Shown: piece by piece, positions 1-12,299 of the stretch
Position numbering within the stretch: the first letter of the stretch is position 1
Layout: each line of letters opens with the position of its first letter
From: Heliocybe sulcata
Lineage: Eukaryota > Basidiomycota > Agaricomycetes > Gloeophyllales > Gloeophyllaceae
Assembly: GCA_004369045.1 (NCBI GenBank)
Contig: ML213509.1
Span: 874,858-938,857, forward strand
DNA: 64,000 nt
Direction of reading: 5' to 3'
Position numbers and translations under genes: made by a program
Notes under the pieces: generated by a model
What the model saw: only the letters and a program-made list of their open reading frames with translations
Databases searched by the model: none
What the model was told of the DNA's origin: nothing

Positions 1-3000
1 GCGGACAGCTTCCAGAAGACTGCGCGACGATTGAAGAGCCGAAGCCAGTGCTCGGGGGGAAGATGTCTCCCGGAGTGCCCTGTTCACCGACTGAATCGCA
101 CCGGTTAAGGAAAGGGCAGAACCTAGAGATATACTAGCGACGCGGGAAAAGAGCCCTACGATCTGGGCAACGATTGCCCTGGCACGGGATTCCTGATCGT
201 CTTGCTCGAAAGCGCCCAGAATGTCAGAGATGTCTGTGGCGCTGTTGACGGCTACTTCATGGAGCTGATTACCAGTCAAACTGGACAACAATCTGACCAT
301 AGTTGATTTACCAGCATCGCGCAGTCCCGTCAAAATGACTAACCAACCGAGGTCTACGCAACTTCCGATAGTCTCCAAAGCGTCCATGCTCGTTGGAACA
401 ACCGCCGGAGTGCGAGGGTTCAACAGGGGTTTGCGCCGAGGTAAGATAGCATGACCGATCTGAAGATACTCCGGAGTGAGCGACCAGCGAGGAACTCTGT
501 CTGCTCGAACGTGCATTTGGAAGACTGTCTCAAACAGGGCGGAAGCTGCATCCCTATCGCTCTCAGACCTGAACCTCTGCAAATATACGGTGCGAAGATG
601 CTCCATGGGGTGTAAGGATCGCTCGCTGCCTCGGAGCAAATCGCCCCATCGAATCACATCTCTCAGATTGAACTCCCAAGGCGCTCCAGCCGCAGCGAAG
701 GAACGGCGAAGAGAAACCTCCTCGTTCATCCGAGTATTGTAAGTGATCATGGCTTGCAGCATGTCACAGTCATAACCAGGGAACATATGCTTGCAGACAA
801 GTAGAAGATCTTGGCGTGACAATTCTTCGATGTAGACCTTGGTGAACCTGTTTAGGAAGGACTTGGGCAAGCCCTTTCTACCACCACCCTGATGCACAGG
901 ATTCTGTGCAGCAAAAATGCGGAAATGAGGATGCCGAGAAAAGCTCCGTCCAAGCTCTGGTATGTAGACAGTGCCGCGATGATCAAGGACGGCATTCAGA
1001 CCTTCTAACACGGCTTGAGGAGCGAGATTCATCTCGTCTAAGAGAACCCAAGAGCCTTCCTGCATTGCCTTGAGAAAGTCGGCCTCCTTCCATGTGAATT
1101 CTCCGGGTCGGCCTCCTTCCACAGGGAGATCAGAGCCGAACAAGTCAATTAAATCACTTTGATCGCTGAAATTTATACGATACAGCTTGAATCCGCAGAT
1201 ATTGGCCAATGCAGTAACGAGACTAGTCTTGCCTACACCGGGGCTGCCTTCGAGGAGGACAGATTTCGGCAACTGGCAAGCGCGGACTACTCTCATAGCG
1301 TTGTACAAGGTAGTTGGGGCCTGTAGGTTGAAACCATGTCTTCGGACTGGAAGCGGCCCCTTCTGAATGGCGAAGGATCCAAGCTGGACGAACTGAGAAG
1401 CGTCATATGCTGGAACTTGCGCCAGCGATGGATCGCTGGGCAACATTACAAGACTCCGCAGCTTGACTATAGCTTCTTCCTTCAACCGTTGGATGGCTTG
1501 TACTGACTGTGAAGCAATTTGCGGAAGTGAAGCCAATCCATCAAGTACCGTCATATGGGCTGCATGATGCTAAGAGACGTCAGCTCCAATCTAGTGCTAT
1601 CGCGGCACCACTCACGAAAAGTTCTGCAGATGATACGGATGCTTCATCATTGTGCCGATAAGTGGAATTCAAGAAGGAAGTCCAAGCCTAGAGAACGATA
1701 TTAGCATAGGCCGCAGTCACGAACATGGGCCGCACCAATAGATCCCGCAAACCAAGTAAAGCACTATCACCGACTCTGTCTGCAATCCATGCGGCAAAGT
1801 CAAGCAAAGGGCCCGTATACGCTTGCAGGTGCTCATCTTGCCAAAGATTATGGACGATTTGTTCCAGGTCACGACGGTCCACAATAGGCGGCACCCATAT
1901 CTCGGTAAACCTATTTCGTAGAGCCGGTGAGAGCTCTTTTTTTCCATAGTCTCCCCCAGGGTTCATCGTCGCAACTAGCTGGAAATCAGGCACGGCTTTG
2001 ACGACCGGCTGATCGATATCTTCGCCGCCCTTTTCTGCAAGCACAATGGTCCGACTGGGTTCCAGAACGCTATTCAAGCGTTCAAGGACCGAGTCATCCG
2101 CCAGCGAGATCTCATCCAGAAGGGTGACGTCACCCTTCTTCATCGCATGAACCAGGGGGCCGTCACTCCACTCGAATAACGCGGTGGCATAAACAAGCTT
2201 TTGACGAGCTTGTTGTAGGATGCGCAAATGTTCTGGGCTGGTACCATTGGACTTGATGAGCGCGTCCAGAAGAGCCTGCGCCCCAGAAATATCGGAGATG
2301 TCTTCTGTGATGCCGATGTCACGCAGGAGGACAACTACTTCTTCTAGAGCTCTAGTTTCAGTGGAAACACGATTGCGGACGGGCCGTAGTCCTCCTATGA
2401 GATCTGCGGTTTCCGTGTTTAAGTGGCAATTGACGGTGTGTAAGTGCTTCGAGATATTCTCAGCATAAACTTGACATACAGAGGTCTTTCCCGAGCCCGT
2501 CTCGCCAACCAAAAGAACGGGTTCATCATATTTGAGCGCCCGACAGAGCAGCACGAACAATCGACGCATAGCTCCCGTCCAGATGAGACCAGGCTGTGAT
2601 GGGAGTGGACATCCGAGGTAGTCTGATAGCTCCACACTGGGTTTCCCGAAATCGTAGATGCTTTGTTCGTCGATCTTAACCTTCATTACAGATTCGATAA
2701 CCTCCTTCACAACAGCCTTATCGTCAGCCCTTCGTGCTCGTTCCGCCAGCAGCATATATCCATCGGAGGCCAACTCCTGGTATCCAATCGCGGCTCTGCC
2801 TGCCCAGCGGAAAAGGTCACGGAGGGTCGCAAAGCCATGTTTACTCTCAAACACGCGGCTCGACTGCCTCCGTTTCTGCAACTCACGGAAGACAGCAACG
2901 ATCCGTTGTCCATACGACGGTGCAATGCGACAGCGTTGGCAGAGGATTGTCTCTAATTCAGCTTCGGGCACATCCTCGAAATGCACCTCCAAGAACCGAT

Positions 3001-6000
3001 TCCGGAATGCTCGCGACAGGACCTTCCTACCCCCATACAGTCCAGGTGGATTCTGTGTAGCAAACAGCATGAAATGCGGATGTGGCCGGACCACCTCCTG
3101 CGTCTCGGGAATCATCAATTCTCGATTATCGTCCAAGAGCCTATTCAGAGCCTCCAGCACGTCGGTCGGAGCGAGATTGAGTTCATCCAGGACTATCCAA
3201 TGACCATGTCTGAGAGCATGTACCAATAGCCCGTCTTTGAACACAAGCTTGCCAGTTTCAGGGTCAGGAACATAGGTCCCTACGTATTCCTGCATGTCCG
3301 TGTGTTCATGATTGTTGATACGAACAAACCGGTGACCCGTTCGTCTGGCAAGATACTCAATGGAGCTGGTCTTCCCACTCGACGTGGGACCCTCGATCAA
3401 CACAGGAAAGCGGCGGGTCCTTATGATCCTGGCCAAGTCAATGAGCTTCTTCTCGACAGATGGCGTCATGACATAGTCCTCGACGAACTCATCCGCCACT
3501 GGTCCCTTTTCCAGATAGAATGGGCCCAGCTTCACGAACCTTGACGTATTCTCGGCGGAAGGCGGGGCTGGCTCCCGCGATAGAAGCAAGCGGGGATTCT
3601 TCACACCGGACAGGAGATGCTTCTGGGCAATGGACATAGCCACTTCCGCGCTGGGACCATTTAGCACCATGGTGAATGCCATCAGACATCCTTCCCACAG
3701 TGCCCGTCGCAAGCCCATAGACGGTGTCAGATCTGAAGCGAAGGTCAGCGCCCGGGCCAGAGTACGCATACTATAGTGAGGCCTGTGGTTCGATCCGTCA
3801 GCGACTTCGTGCCCCTCCGCCAGCTTCTTCATCGCCGTGTAATACTCCGCTACGTCCATAATGGCCGCCTTGTCGCCGACAGCACTGGACCCAATGTACT
3901 GGGCGACTATACTCAGCAAAGTATCCCGGTCCGCGTCCGGTGGTGAGACTTGTATCTCAGTAAAGCGCGAGCGAACGGTAGGAGGAAGGTCCTTCTTGCC
4001 AACATCGGTTGCAGGGTTCATACAGGCAAATAATCGGAAATCAGGATGTCGGGGTACAGGCTCCAGATGACCCTGCTCTGTCAGTGTAATCGAACCATTA
4101 GGATCGTGGAGCAGGCTGGATATACATTCCAATGTTTCTGAACTAGCAAGGTTTATCTCATCCAGCAGGATCCTGAAATCCGAAGTCAGTGATAGTGATG
4201 GCCCTCGATGTATTCTCAGCGAACTTACCAGTCTCCCGACCTCAGCGCTTTCACCAGCGGCCCCTCAACAAACGAGAAGGCGAACTTTCCTTTGCTCTGC
4301 ACGAATTGCACCTCAAACTCCTGCACCCGTCTGCAGAAGGCATTCCAGTCGGCGGCTGAGGCGCTCAGCTGCGTCTTACGCTTTTTCCGAGGTGCAGACG
4401 AATCCAGTTGATCACCCGTCGTCCTGCTTCCCAACATCACTCATCAGCAAAACCGAACTAACCACATCAGACATTGCCACTGTACCTCGCTTCCGGCTCC
4501 ATCTCCCCCTTACTCTCAATCCTCTCCTTCGCCATCCTAACCGCCTCCTTCCACAGCCCAGCCGCGCGCTTCCACAGCCCATCCCCAACCGCCTTCCTCA
4601 CCGCCTCCTCAAACTTCGCGTTCTTCTTCCGACTAAAGGTAGCCGCAAACAACTCCGTGAAAAGCTCCTGCAGCTCGTACGCAGGCACACGCGCATCAAC
4701 GGGCTTGAAGCCGCCCAGGAGATCCGAAGACTCCGTCTGGTGTGACAGGTTGAGTGAGACCAGCGGCCGACGCAGGAGGTGCGCTAGGTGCGTGATGACG
4801 CTCGTCTTTCCGGTACCAGTCTCGCCTGTCAGGAGGATAGGCTCGCAGAGGGCGATAGCAGTCGCGATGCGGTTCAAAAGCAGAACAGCTGGTCGGTGCA
4901 TAGCGAACGGCCTAGCCTGAACACTCTCCACCAGCCCTCGACTAGCGGGCTTCGCCGCCAATCTCGTCCGCCCGACCCTAACACCAGCAATCAAGCCATT
5001 CACATCCTTCTCAACCTCAAACTCTGGCGTTCGCCCAGTCAACACCCACTCACACCTCTCCAGGGCAAGCCCCATCTCCTCCCCAATCCTCGCAGCCGTT
5101 GTCACTCCATGAGCTCTCGCACCCAGCGTAGCAGCCTCGACGCCAAAGAACACGTCCCTTGCCTCGAGGTACATCTCCTCCCTCAGTGTCGGGTTTGGGA
5201 AGATTACGCTAAGCCCGGCATCTTCCTCGAGGTTCATGGACTGGTACGAAGATGGCAGTAGATTCTCTATGCGGCTGCAGAATTTCTCGAGCTCCCGTAC
5301 ACCGACCACCCTTGCCCCGGGTGCGTTCCCCAATGCACGCACGGCCTCCCACAGCCGAATGACCGCACGCGCAGGGGCACCCGCCAGCCTTCGGAACCTT
5401 GCGTCCACAATGAGCCTCAGTTCCTCCGCGGTCGGTGCAGGCACCTGCACCTCATAAAACTTATTGCTCCCAAAGAAGGTAGCAGGCGGGAACGTTCCCT
5501 TCGTCGTCGTCGTGACGCTCCTCGTCGCGAACACCGCAAACTCCTCGTCCGCCTCGACGTGGCCCCTATTAAGCACGTTCATCGCGCCGCGCCCGCCGAT
5601 CCACTTACCCATCCCAAGGGACTCGACGAGAGGCTTGATGATCCCGAGCACCTCCATCGACGCGCGGTCGATATCCTTGAATATGACCCATTTGCCTTCT
5701 TTCATGGCGCGCACGAGGACGCCCTCGCGCCACTCAAAGGTGCCAGGGTTCGTGGGCGAGGAGATGTATGAGCCGAGGAGGGAGCGCGGGTCTAGAGAAG
5801 TGTCGGCTAGTTCGATCACGACTAGCTGATTGGGTGCTTTGGGGTAGAGAGTGGATGCCAAGTAAGAGAGGAGCACGGATTTCCCGGACGAGGGTGGGGA
5901 TGTGAGAAGTACGGGAAGGCGTGTGGAGAGTTTTAGAGCGATAGCCCGGAGTGCGTCCCGAGCAGTGGTTGTGTGAATCAAGCCAGAAGCTTGTGAGACG

Positions 6001-6909
6001 TCCTCCGAACTTCGCAGTAATAGGATACCATGGATGTTTGCTAACCGAGGGCGAAGCATTAGAGGCTCCACGGGCTCGTCCTCGTCGGTAGCGTAATAAT
6101 CGTGACGTTCCCGCGAGATGGCGTTCCTCAGCTCTTGCAACCGGAACTCCTCCAACGCGGGCAGCATCCATCCGTCAACGATTTTTTGGACACCATTGAT
6201 GTCTTCCCCAAAAGCGACCGGGCAGTCCTCTCCACATAACTCCCCCAAGACCTGTTGCTCCAATTTTTCTCTCTCCGCTTCGCCCATTCCAACGTGCAGC
6301 GAATAGCATCGTATTGCGAGCAGGCAAACGCCGCGATCCGGATGGGGAGCGAGGAACAGCTGCGAGAGATGTGAGATTGACCAGATGAGCTGGTCAGGTA
6401 GGAGACGGTTCGCTTGCAGAATGCGGTAGTAAGCGAGGAGGAAAGCGTGCAACTTGTGAGGCTCAACGACCTCTGTGGAAGCAGACTCGAGGAGCGCTAA
6501 GGGCCCGTCTTTCGGTATCCACCGGCGGAGGAACTGGAGTAGAACGCTACAGAGAACAATCAGATCTGCCCGTGAATAGACTGGAATCTGGTGATACGTA
6601 CTAGAAAAGCTCTTCGTGAGGTTGTATAAGCAGGCATAGGGCAACAAATTTGTCTTCGATATCGCTTCCGTCCTCCAGCCAGCGAACACATAACTCAAAC
6701 AGTATTGGTCTGAAGGTTTCAGCCACCAGCAAGGTGAGGGAAGGCACGTAAAGGAGTCGCGACACCAGGACTAAGAGTTGTTCGGACGAAGATATTTGTT
6801 GCAAAGCAGCGGCATAAGGCGAGTCCGAGGGGATACTAGCGAGAAACACGCGTGTTTGCTTCTTCCAGTCCATCATAACTGGGTCTTGGATGCTCGCGTA
6901 AAGATCCAT
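1..6909 (-). CDS. MDN1: Midasin (MDN1/REA1), giant AAA ATPase of 60S ribosome assembly, N-terminal half
   Basis: Dynein-like AAA ATPase that strips assembly factors from pre-60S ribosomes in the nucleolus and nucleoplasm. The frame starts at ATG 6909 and leaves the window at base 1, so the rest of the ring, the linker and the MIDAS domain are outside. Six P-loops can be read in order: SPPSSGKS near 5890, GETGTGKT near 4820, GPTSSGKT near 3370, GETGSGKT near 2490, GSPGVGKT near 1235 and GLRDAGKS near 310. They match the six AAA modules of the family. Walker B motifs (LLDEISLA, VLDELNLA, LLDEMNLA) and ATxNP sensor motifs also repeat. Several short introns interrupt it, for example near 4140-4240, 6540-6600 and 1565-1735. 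A long N-terminal helical region precedes the first module, as in homologues. Identification is firm; exact splice sites are not. Confidence 0.95.
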
Positions 6910-7280
6910 GGCTGGCAGTCTTCTCGTATGGGTCCGGAATCAAGGTATGGGAGTCTGACAGAACAATCACGGTCTGAACCCGCAAGGACAGACAGTAGGG
7001 AAAGGATGTCCGAGCACCCAGACCTTTTGGTAGCTTAGAGTGCTAGTTCTAGACGAGCAGAGTGAGTAGAGCCCCAGTTGGACAGTCCAGCAGAGAGTCA
7101 GAGAGACTCGATGCCGGTGCAAAAGCTGAAGACTGCAAACTTCAGGAGGACAATTCCGGCCCGCCAAGCCACGTGAGACCATTAATGCAATCAGTGATGG
7201 GTGGCGGTGCTGCTACCTGGTTCTTGGTGCGGACTGCGAAGGTCTCCTCTTTGGAGCAAGCTTGCGTTGACTCTGCCATC
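6910..7280. promoter_or_regulatory. Divergent intergenic region between midasin and the phosphodiesterase gene
   Basis: 371 bp separate two start codons on opposite strands, so the promoters of both genes must lie here. An open frame continues upstream of ATG 7281 on the + strand, but it has no clear start codon. No TATA box was recognised. Confidence 0.5.
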
Positions 7281-9556
7281 ATGAAGGACGAACCTCTAGC
7301 TGACGATACCATGAAAGAACTGCCTCGACATATCTCTGACGATGCTGCTGACCAAGAGCGCGAGGGGCTGCTCTCTGGCGTGGCAGCCGAGCGCAGGGAT
7401 GCAGACACAGAGCGTAGTCGGCTTTCGACGAAGAAGATGCTTGCGCTAGCCGCCACCGCTTTGCTACTTCTTGTCGGGGTTGTGGAGGTTGGAATAATGA
7501 TTAAATCTAAGCATCAGGCTCCGGATCCAGTCCTTAACCTGACTCGCTCGAATGGCACGCACGAGTTCAAGAAGACGGTTCTAGTAGTCTCAATCGACGG
7601 CTTGCAGTGCGTGTGCTGTGTTTCATTGCCTGCGACCATTCGACCATTGTTAAATTTTGGAATTAAGAGCCGGCTATCTTGACCGGGGTCTTACTCCTCA
7701 CCTACTTGACATCAGCAAGAAAGGTCTACGTGCCAAATTCATGAAGCCCGTCTTCCCCGTACGTTCCTTTGTACTGCCTCCTTGCTCTATCTACACTCCT
7801 GATCTTCCCTCACCAGACCTTAACCTTTCCGTATGTTTGCTTCTTCATTTAGCCGGTGATACGTCCTGACAGTGTCTGCGTAGTAACCACTGGGCGCTTA
7901 TGTACGTTTCTCCCTCTCTGCTCTAGTCGCTGGTTGACTAACTGTTCCAAAAGGACAGGACTGTACGCTGAGTCACATGGAATTGTTGCAAACGTACGTA
8001 GATCTCTCCAGTGCACCTATAGCTCTCCATACAGAAGTTACTTTACTGCGCAGAATTTTTGGGACCCAGCAACAGACAGCAAGTTCGACTACAGCTCCGC
8101 CCCGCACTCCTGGAATGCAAGCTGGTGGTTCGGCGAGCCTGTACGTTCAAGTAACACCGTGCTCACCTGTCTAGTGGCGTTGCTGATCCCACTCGTCCGA
8201 TATAGATGTGGGAGACGGCAGGCAAGGCTGGGTTAATCACCGCAAATCTTATGTGGTCAGTGCTGCCAGTACTGAGAGTGTGTCGACGGCCTGATACCCT
8301 TTTCGCAGGCCAGGTCCTCCTGAAACGAGGACAGGATGGAGTCCAACTTACTTTATTCCTTGGAGGGTACGTACGTGACAATAACTGTACGAGCGAAAGT
8401 TTGACCGTCGGTAATCTCTGTAGGACAAAGTTCCTCTATCAGAGAAACACGATCAAATCATGTCCTGGATCGATCTGCCACTCGATAGCCGGCCACAGCT
8501 CATCATGGGTAAGCACTGCCTCGTATCAGGTCAATCCTCATCGTGTCATACTTTTATTATCTTAGCATACGAGCCCTCCCTTGACCAAGCCGGCCACCTC
8601 GCCGGACCCAAGTCCACCCTTGTCAACGTGAGCTCCTCTTCGTGTTCCCGTTTCCACTCATCTCTCCCCGCTGATCTCTCCCCTCCATATTCTCTAGACA
8701 ACCCTCGCGTACGTCGACCGCTTTGCCAAGTCTATCACGGAATCCCTTGCCGCGCGCAACCTGACCGACATCGTCGACGTCGTCTTCCTGAGCGACCACG
8801 GCATGACAGACACGAGTCACCCCACTCTTGTTTATATGGATGACATTATTGGGGTCGAGGGGTTAGAGAGTATCGAGCATGAAGATGGTGCGCTCTTTCA
8901 CCGCCTCTTCACTCCGATCTTAATCCCAGCGTGCTCATGGCACTGTTTTGTTATACGTGTACAGGCTGGCCATCAATGGGCATACGCTTCTCCCCCACCG
9001 TCGACTCCTCCAAGTACCTCTCCATCCTCCTGGATGCCGCCAAAGCCAACCCCGAAAAATTTGACGTGTACACCCACGACACCATGCCCCAGCGGTACCA
9101 CTTCTCCCGCAACCCACGCATCGCGCCGATATACGTGGTCCCGAAGATGGGGTACGCGCTGACGACAAGGGAACAGGGAGACGTCGGGTTTAGCAAAGGG
9201 GTGAGCAATCCTCCTATCCACATTTGCTTATGAAGTGTGTAGTGTGTTGACTGAATGTGGGGCTTGTGTAGAACCACGGCTACGATAACAACGAGCGGTC
9301 GATGAACGCCATGTTCGTCGCTCATGGCCCGTTTTCTGCGGTCACGAAGGTCCTGCATCAGCAGAACTCGCGCTCGCTAGCCAAACGCTGGCTGGGTAAC
9401 CCCAATGAGGGGTGGCATTCCACCACGGACGACACATATGTTATGGACGGCTTCGAGAACGTCAATATCTACAATTTGGTGATGAAGTTGCTGGCGATTG
9501 AGGAGTTTGCGGCGTCGACGAATGGGACCGAAGGATTTTGGGACAAGTATTTCTGA
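7281..9556 (+). CDS. Type II membrane ectonucleotide pyrophosphatase/phosphodiesterase (NPP family)
   Basis: Alkaline-phosphatase-superfamily enzyme that hydrolyses nucleotide or phosphodiester bonds, probably at the cell surface or in the vacuole. ATG 7281 opens a cytosolic tail of about 52 residues, then one membrane segment at residues 53-74, then VLVVSIDGL, the start of the catalytic domain with its metal-binding Asp. The nucleophile motif TFPNHWALMTGLYAESHG is split by an intron near 7830-7885. Further metal-ligand motifs are DQAGH, LSDHGM and NHGYDN. The stop is at 9554-9556. At least seven short introns are needed to keep the frame. The type II topology and motif order match yeast Npp1/Npp2 and animal ENPPs. 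Substrate cannot be told from the sequence. Confidence 0.9.
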
Positions 9557-9802
9557 GCGTTACAGGCTGTGGGTGAACCGGGTGTTTGGATGATGATTCG
9601 GACATGATCTGTAATGATTTATAGCTTGTATAATTGACCGTTAAGCATAGAGGATTCCTTCACATTCACCGCCAGTATACATTGCATGCAACAGATTTGA
9701 TAGGATGCAGACAGCACTCATTAAACAACGTATCGTACACCGCACGTATATATTATATCCAGATCATGATGAGTCGTAATACTCCGGTTGCTTAGCATCT
9801 CG

Positions 9803-10805
9803 TCAATGCCCCTCCGCATCGAAGACCGTATTCGCCGGTATGTGCTCGCCAGTGGCAGTCGGCACGTACGCGGACTCGGGCAGGTCACTCTCGTCGAGCC
9901 CCTCCGCAGCCTCGATAACTTCGTACAACCGCGACGCCACCTCAGGCGGCGGGACGCGACCACTGAGAATGTCCTTAGCGGGCACTGGCGAGCCGTAGAA
10001 GTCGCGGTTTGCGTCCTTGCGCTCGATGAGGACGGTGCCCTCCAGCGACAGACCAGCAAAGAGACCTGGAAGGCCGAGTGAGCGCCTGTAACCGTCAGAC
10101 ACAACGGCACTAACGCACCTTTAGACTTTGAATACGAGAACACAGGCGCAGGGTGCGCAAGCGCTGTCTGCACGCTCCCGCCTGTCCCGATAGGCCCAGC
10201 GGTGGCGCCGATAGTCCCGCCTATAGTAACATTCCCGCCCATCGAGAACGCCTTCACCGCCTCCTCGGTGTTGAGCACGATGACAAAGTCGGTCACGTCC
10301 GCGCCAATCTGCAGGCCCCAGCCGACGCCCCCGGTAACGATGCACGACGGGGCGGACCAGGACCCGTCGGGCATCCGCGCGATGACGAGGCCTGAGCCTG
10401 CCTTCCCGGAGAAGACAAAACCTGCTTTGAGAACCTGGAAGATGGCGAGGCCTGAAGGGGTCGAGTGAGTGATCAGAGAGGAAGGTTTGAGAGGAGCAGC
10501 GCTTACCCCGCGCTCGCTGTAGGACAGCCTTCGGGATGGAGTTTAAGGCAGACTCGGGGTGGTCAGGATCCGCTACAGAGGGCCTGCGCTTTCAGCATCC
10601 ATAGAATCATTCCCATCAGCGAGTCCAACACACCCAGGAACGACGTCAATATCTTCGCCGCCTTCTCCGCCTCTCCCGGGAGACTGAACCCCTGTACAAA
10701 GTCCCGTCCCTCGTTCGCGACCTTGTTCCCGCTCTCGCGGATGAAGGCAGAAGCCTGAATGCTGGCCTTCTGCGCGCCCTTTCTGAACTTGTCGAGCATA
10801 GACAT
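9803..10805 (-). CDS. SYLF (Ysc84-like, DUF500) lipid- and actin-binding domain protein
   Basis: ATG 10805 begins MSMLDKFRKGAQKASIQASA. The protein is nearly all one SYLF domain: a helical N-terminus, then LQRARGLAIFQVLKAGFVFS and the Gly-rich core SGLVIARMPDGSWSAPS and GGVGWGLQIGADVTDFVIV, ending FDAEGH. In yeast Ysc84 and SH3YL1 this domain binds phosphoinositides and actin at endocytic patches. This homologue has no SH3 domain after it, so it is the short SYLF-only form common in fungi. Two short introns, near 10090-10120 and 10450-10510, join three exons. Role inferred from family; identity is secure. Confidence 0.88.
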
Positions 10806-11480
10806 TTTATGAATAGATCAGTGGTATATGAGGGAAGTCAAGTACTGTGCGTAAGTGTGACCGCGGCATGGCGGTGACGCACTTGATTATTGCCTCCGTA
10901 TTGGGCGGCTTCTGAGGCAGTGCTTTCCATTTAAGCCAATTCCAGACACACCTCCTTCGTGGCCACAGGTGTCTATTCTGGCGTAGTCCATTTACCAAGC
11001 TCTACATGTAGCAATGCTTGGAGGTTTCTATTCATACCTCCGGACATAGGTGTGTTTCTTCTCATTCAAATAATCAAGCCCAAGAATCTGCTCGACATTC
11101 CAATAAGCCCTCCATTTCGTTTCAATGGTAGTATGGTACCAACAGGGTGTCTCAGGAGTGTAGGAGACACCCAGGAGTTGGAATCTCAGTGAACGAAGTC
11201 TTCTCAGGACACCTTCAATCTTCAATGAGATACGGAACCCGATCAAAGCCCATTGCAGCGTCCGACAAAGTAGACTCCGTGAAGGGCACATATGCGTATA
11301 GTCATCTTTGCAGTGCGATGATGATGTACAACAGAAGGGCGAGCCCTTGGTCGATGACGTCCTGCCGACGTATGGATAGCATGGTGAAAGCAAAGTGATA
11401 TCGCCATATTTTAAAAAGCGCATGGTGCATACCGAGTAGAGAATATGCCATGAGACAGATGCCCGACCAGCAGAAGACGT
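10806..11480. other. Intergenic region with broken open frames and a hairpin
   Basis: 675 bp between the SYLF gene start and the RPS19 stop. On the minus strand, frame pieces from about 11386 to 11026 read like protein, but they are interrupted by a stop and a frame change, and I could not join them with convincing introns. A perfect 9-bp inverted repeat lies inside at 11145-11172. It may be a decayed gene or only leader and trailer sequence; I recognise no family. Confidence 0.3.
11145..11172. repeat. Perfect hairpin, 9-bp stem
   Basis: GGGTGTCTC at 11145-11153 and GAGACACCC at 11164-11172 are perfect reverse complements with a 10-base loop. It lies between two genes transcribed leftward. 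A role in RNA 3'-end structure is possible but unproven. Confidence 0.6.
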
Positions 11481-12067
11481 CTACTCCTCCTCCTCAGCCT
11501 CCTCAGCCTCTTCTTCCTCCTCTTCCTCCTCCTCCTCCTTCTCGGCCTCCACGACGGCAGTAGCGATACGGTCCAGATCCCGCATGCCGTCCTGGCTTAT
11601 CCGGCGGCCGCCATTGTCCGTCTGCTCAAGCACACCGATCTTCTCGAGGGCTTGGCAGACCTTGCGCTGGACGGAGGCGGAGCAGTCTGCGTGGTGCGAG
11701 GGGCGGTTACCGCGTCGGTTGCGGCCACCGTGGAGTTTCGTTAATGCGCCGATACCGACGTCTTTCCGGAGGTAGATGTGTCTTGCGACGGCAGCTAGAG
11801 GGACAGGAGAGATGTGAAGCCAGAAGTAAGGGTTGAGAATATAGCAACCGGACCTGCGCGGACGTAGAACCAGTCGGGGTCATATGGTGCGAGCTCCTTG
11901 AAGGAGCCGGTCTTGACGACGTCCACCCATGTGGGCACCTCAAGCTTTCCGGCACGCTTGAGGTGGGAAGCGTAAGCATTGATGAAAACGTCGGGGCTGG
12001 ACAGACTATCAGTCGTGCACTCAGCCTGCAGCATGGGGACTCACGCTACGTCTCTGACGCCGGGCAT
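11481..12067 (-). CDS. RPS19: 40S ribosomal protein S19
   Basis: Small-subunit ribosomal protein needed for 18S rRNA maturation. The first exon is tiny (MPGVRDVA from ATG 12067), as is common for ribosomal protein genes. It is followed by an exon containing [18 protein letters not shown] and [14 protein letters not shown], the family hallmark. The last exon has [31 protein letters not shown] and [19 protein letters not shown]. The C-terminus is unusual: an uninterrupted run of about 20 mostly Glu residues, which animal S19 lacks. Introns lie near 12000-12045 and 11795-11850. The divergent F-box gene starts 232 bp away. Confidence 0.95.
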
Positions 12068-12299
12068 TTTGGCAGATAGTCTTGAGGGTGGCGGGAACGT
12101 CGGGCGCGTCGATGGCGGGATACAGGACTAATTAGAGTTTACCGGGAGACTGGGCTTCTGTGCAGTTCTGGATTATGTAAGGAAGGCTAGCACAGCGTCT
12201 GGGCAGGTCAGCCGCGGAGCTCCAGCGGGCTATAAATGCCACGCCACTTGGCTCATCATCTCGTCACCCATCAGTCGATCGCGTGTTCGGTAAGCGCCC
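12068..12299. promoter_or_regulatory. Bidirectional promoter region between RPS19 and an F-box gene
   Basis: 232 bp separate the two start codons, so both promoters share this stretch. A CTATAAATG sequence near 12230, about 65 bp before ATG 12300, may be a TATA element for the rightward gene. Confidence 0.45.

Noticed and set aside
7062-7280. Upstream open frame fused to the phosphodiesterase gene
   Set aside because: It lacks an ATG in a good place and is not needed; ATG 7281 precedes the family-typical cytosolic tail and membrane helix.
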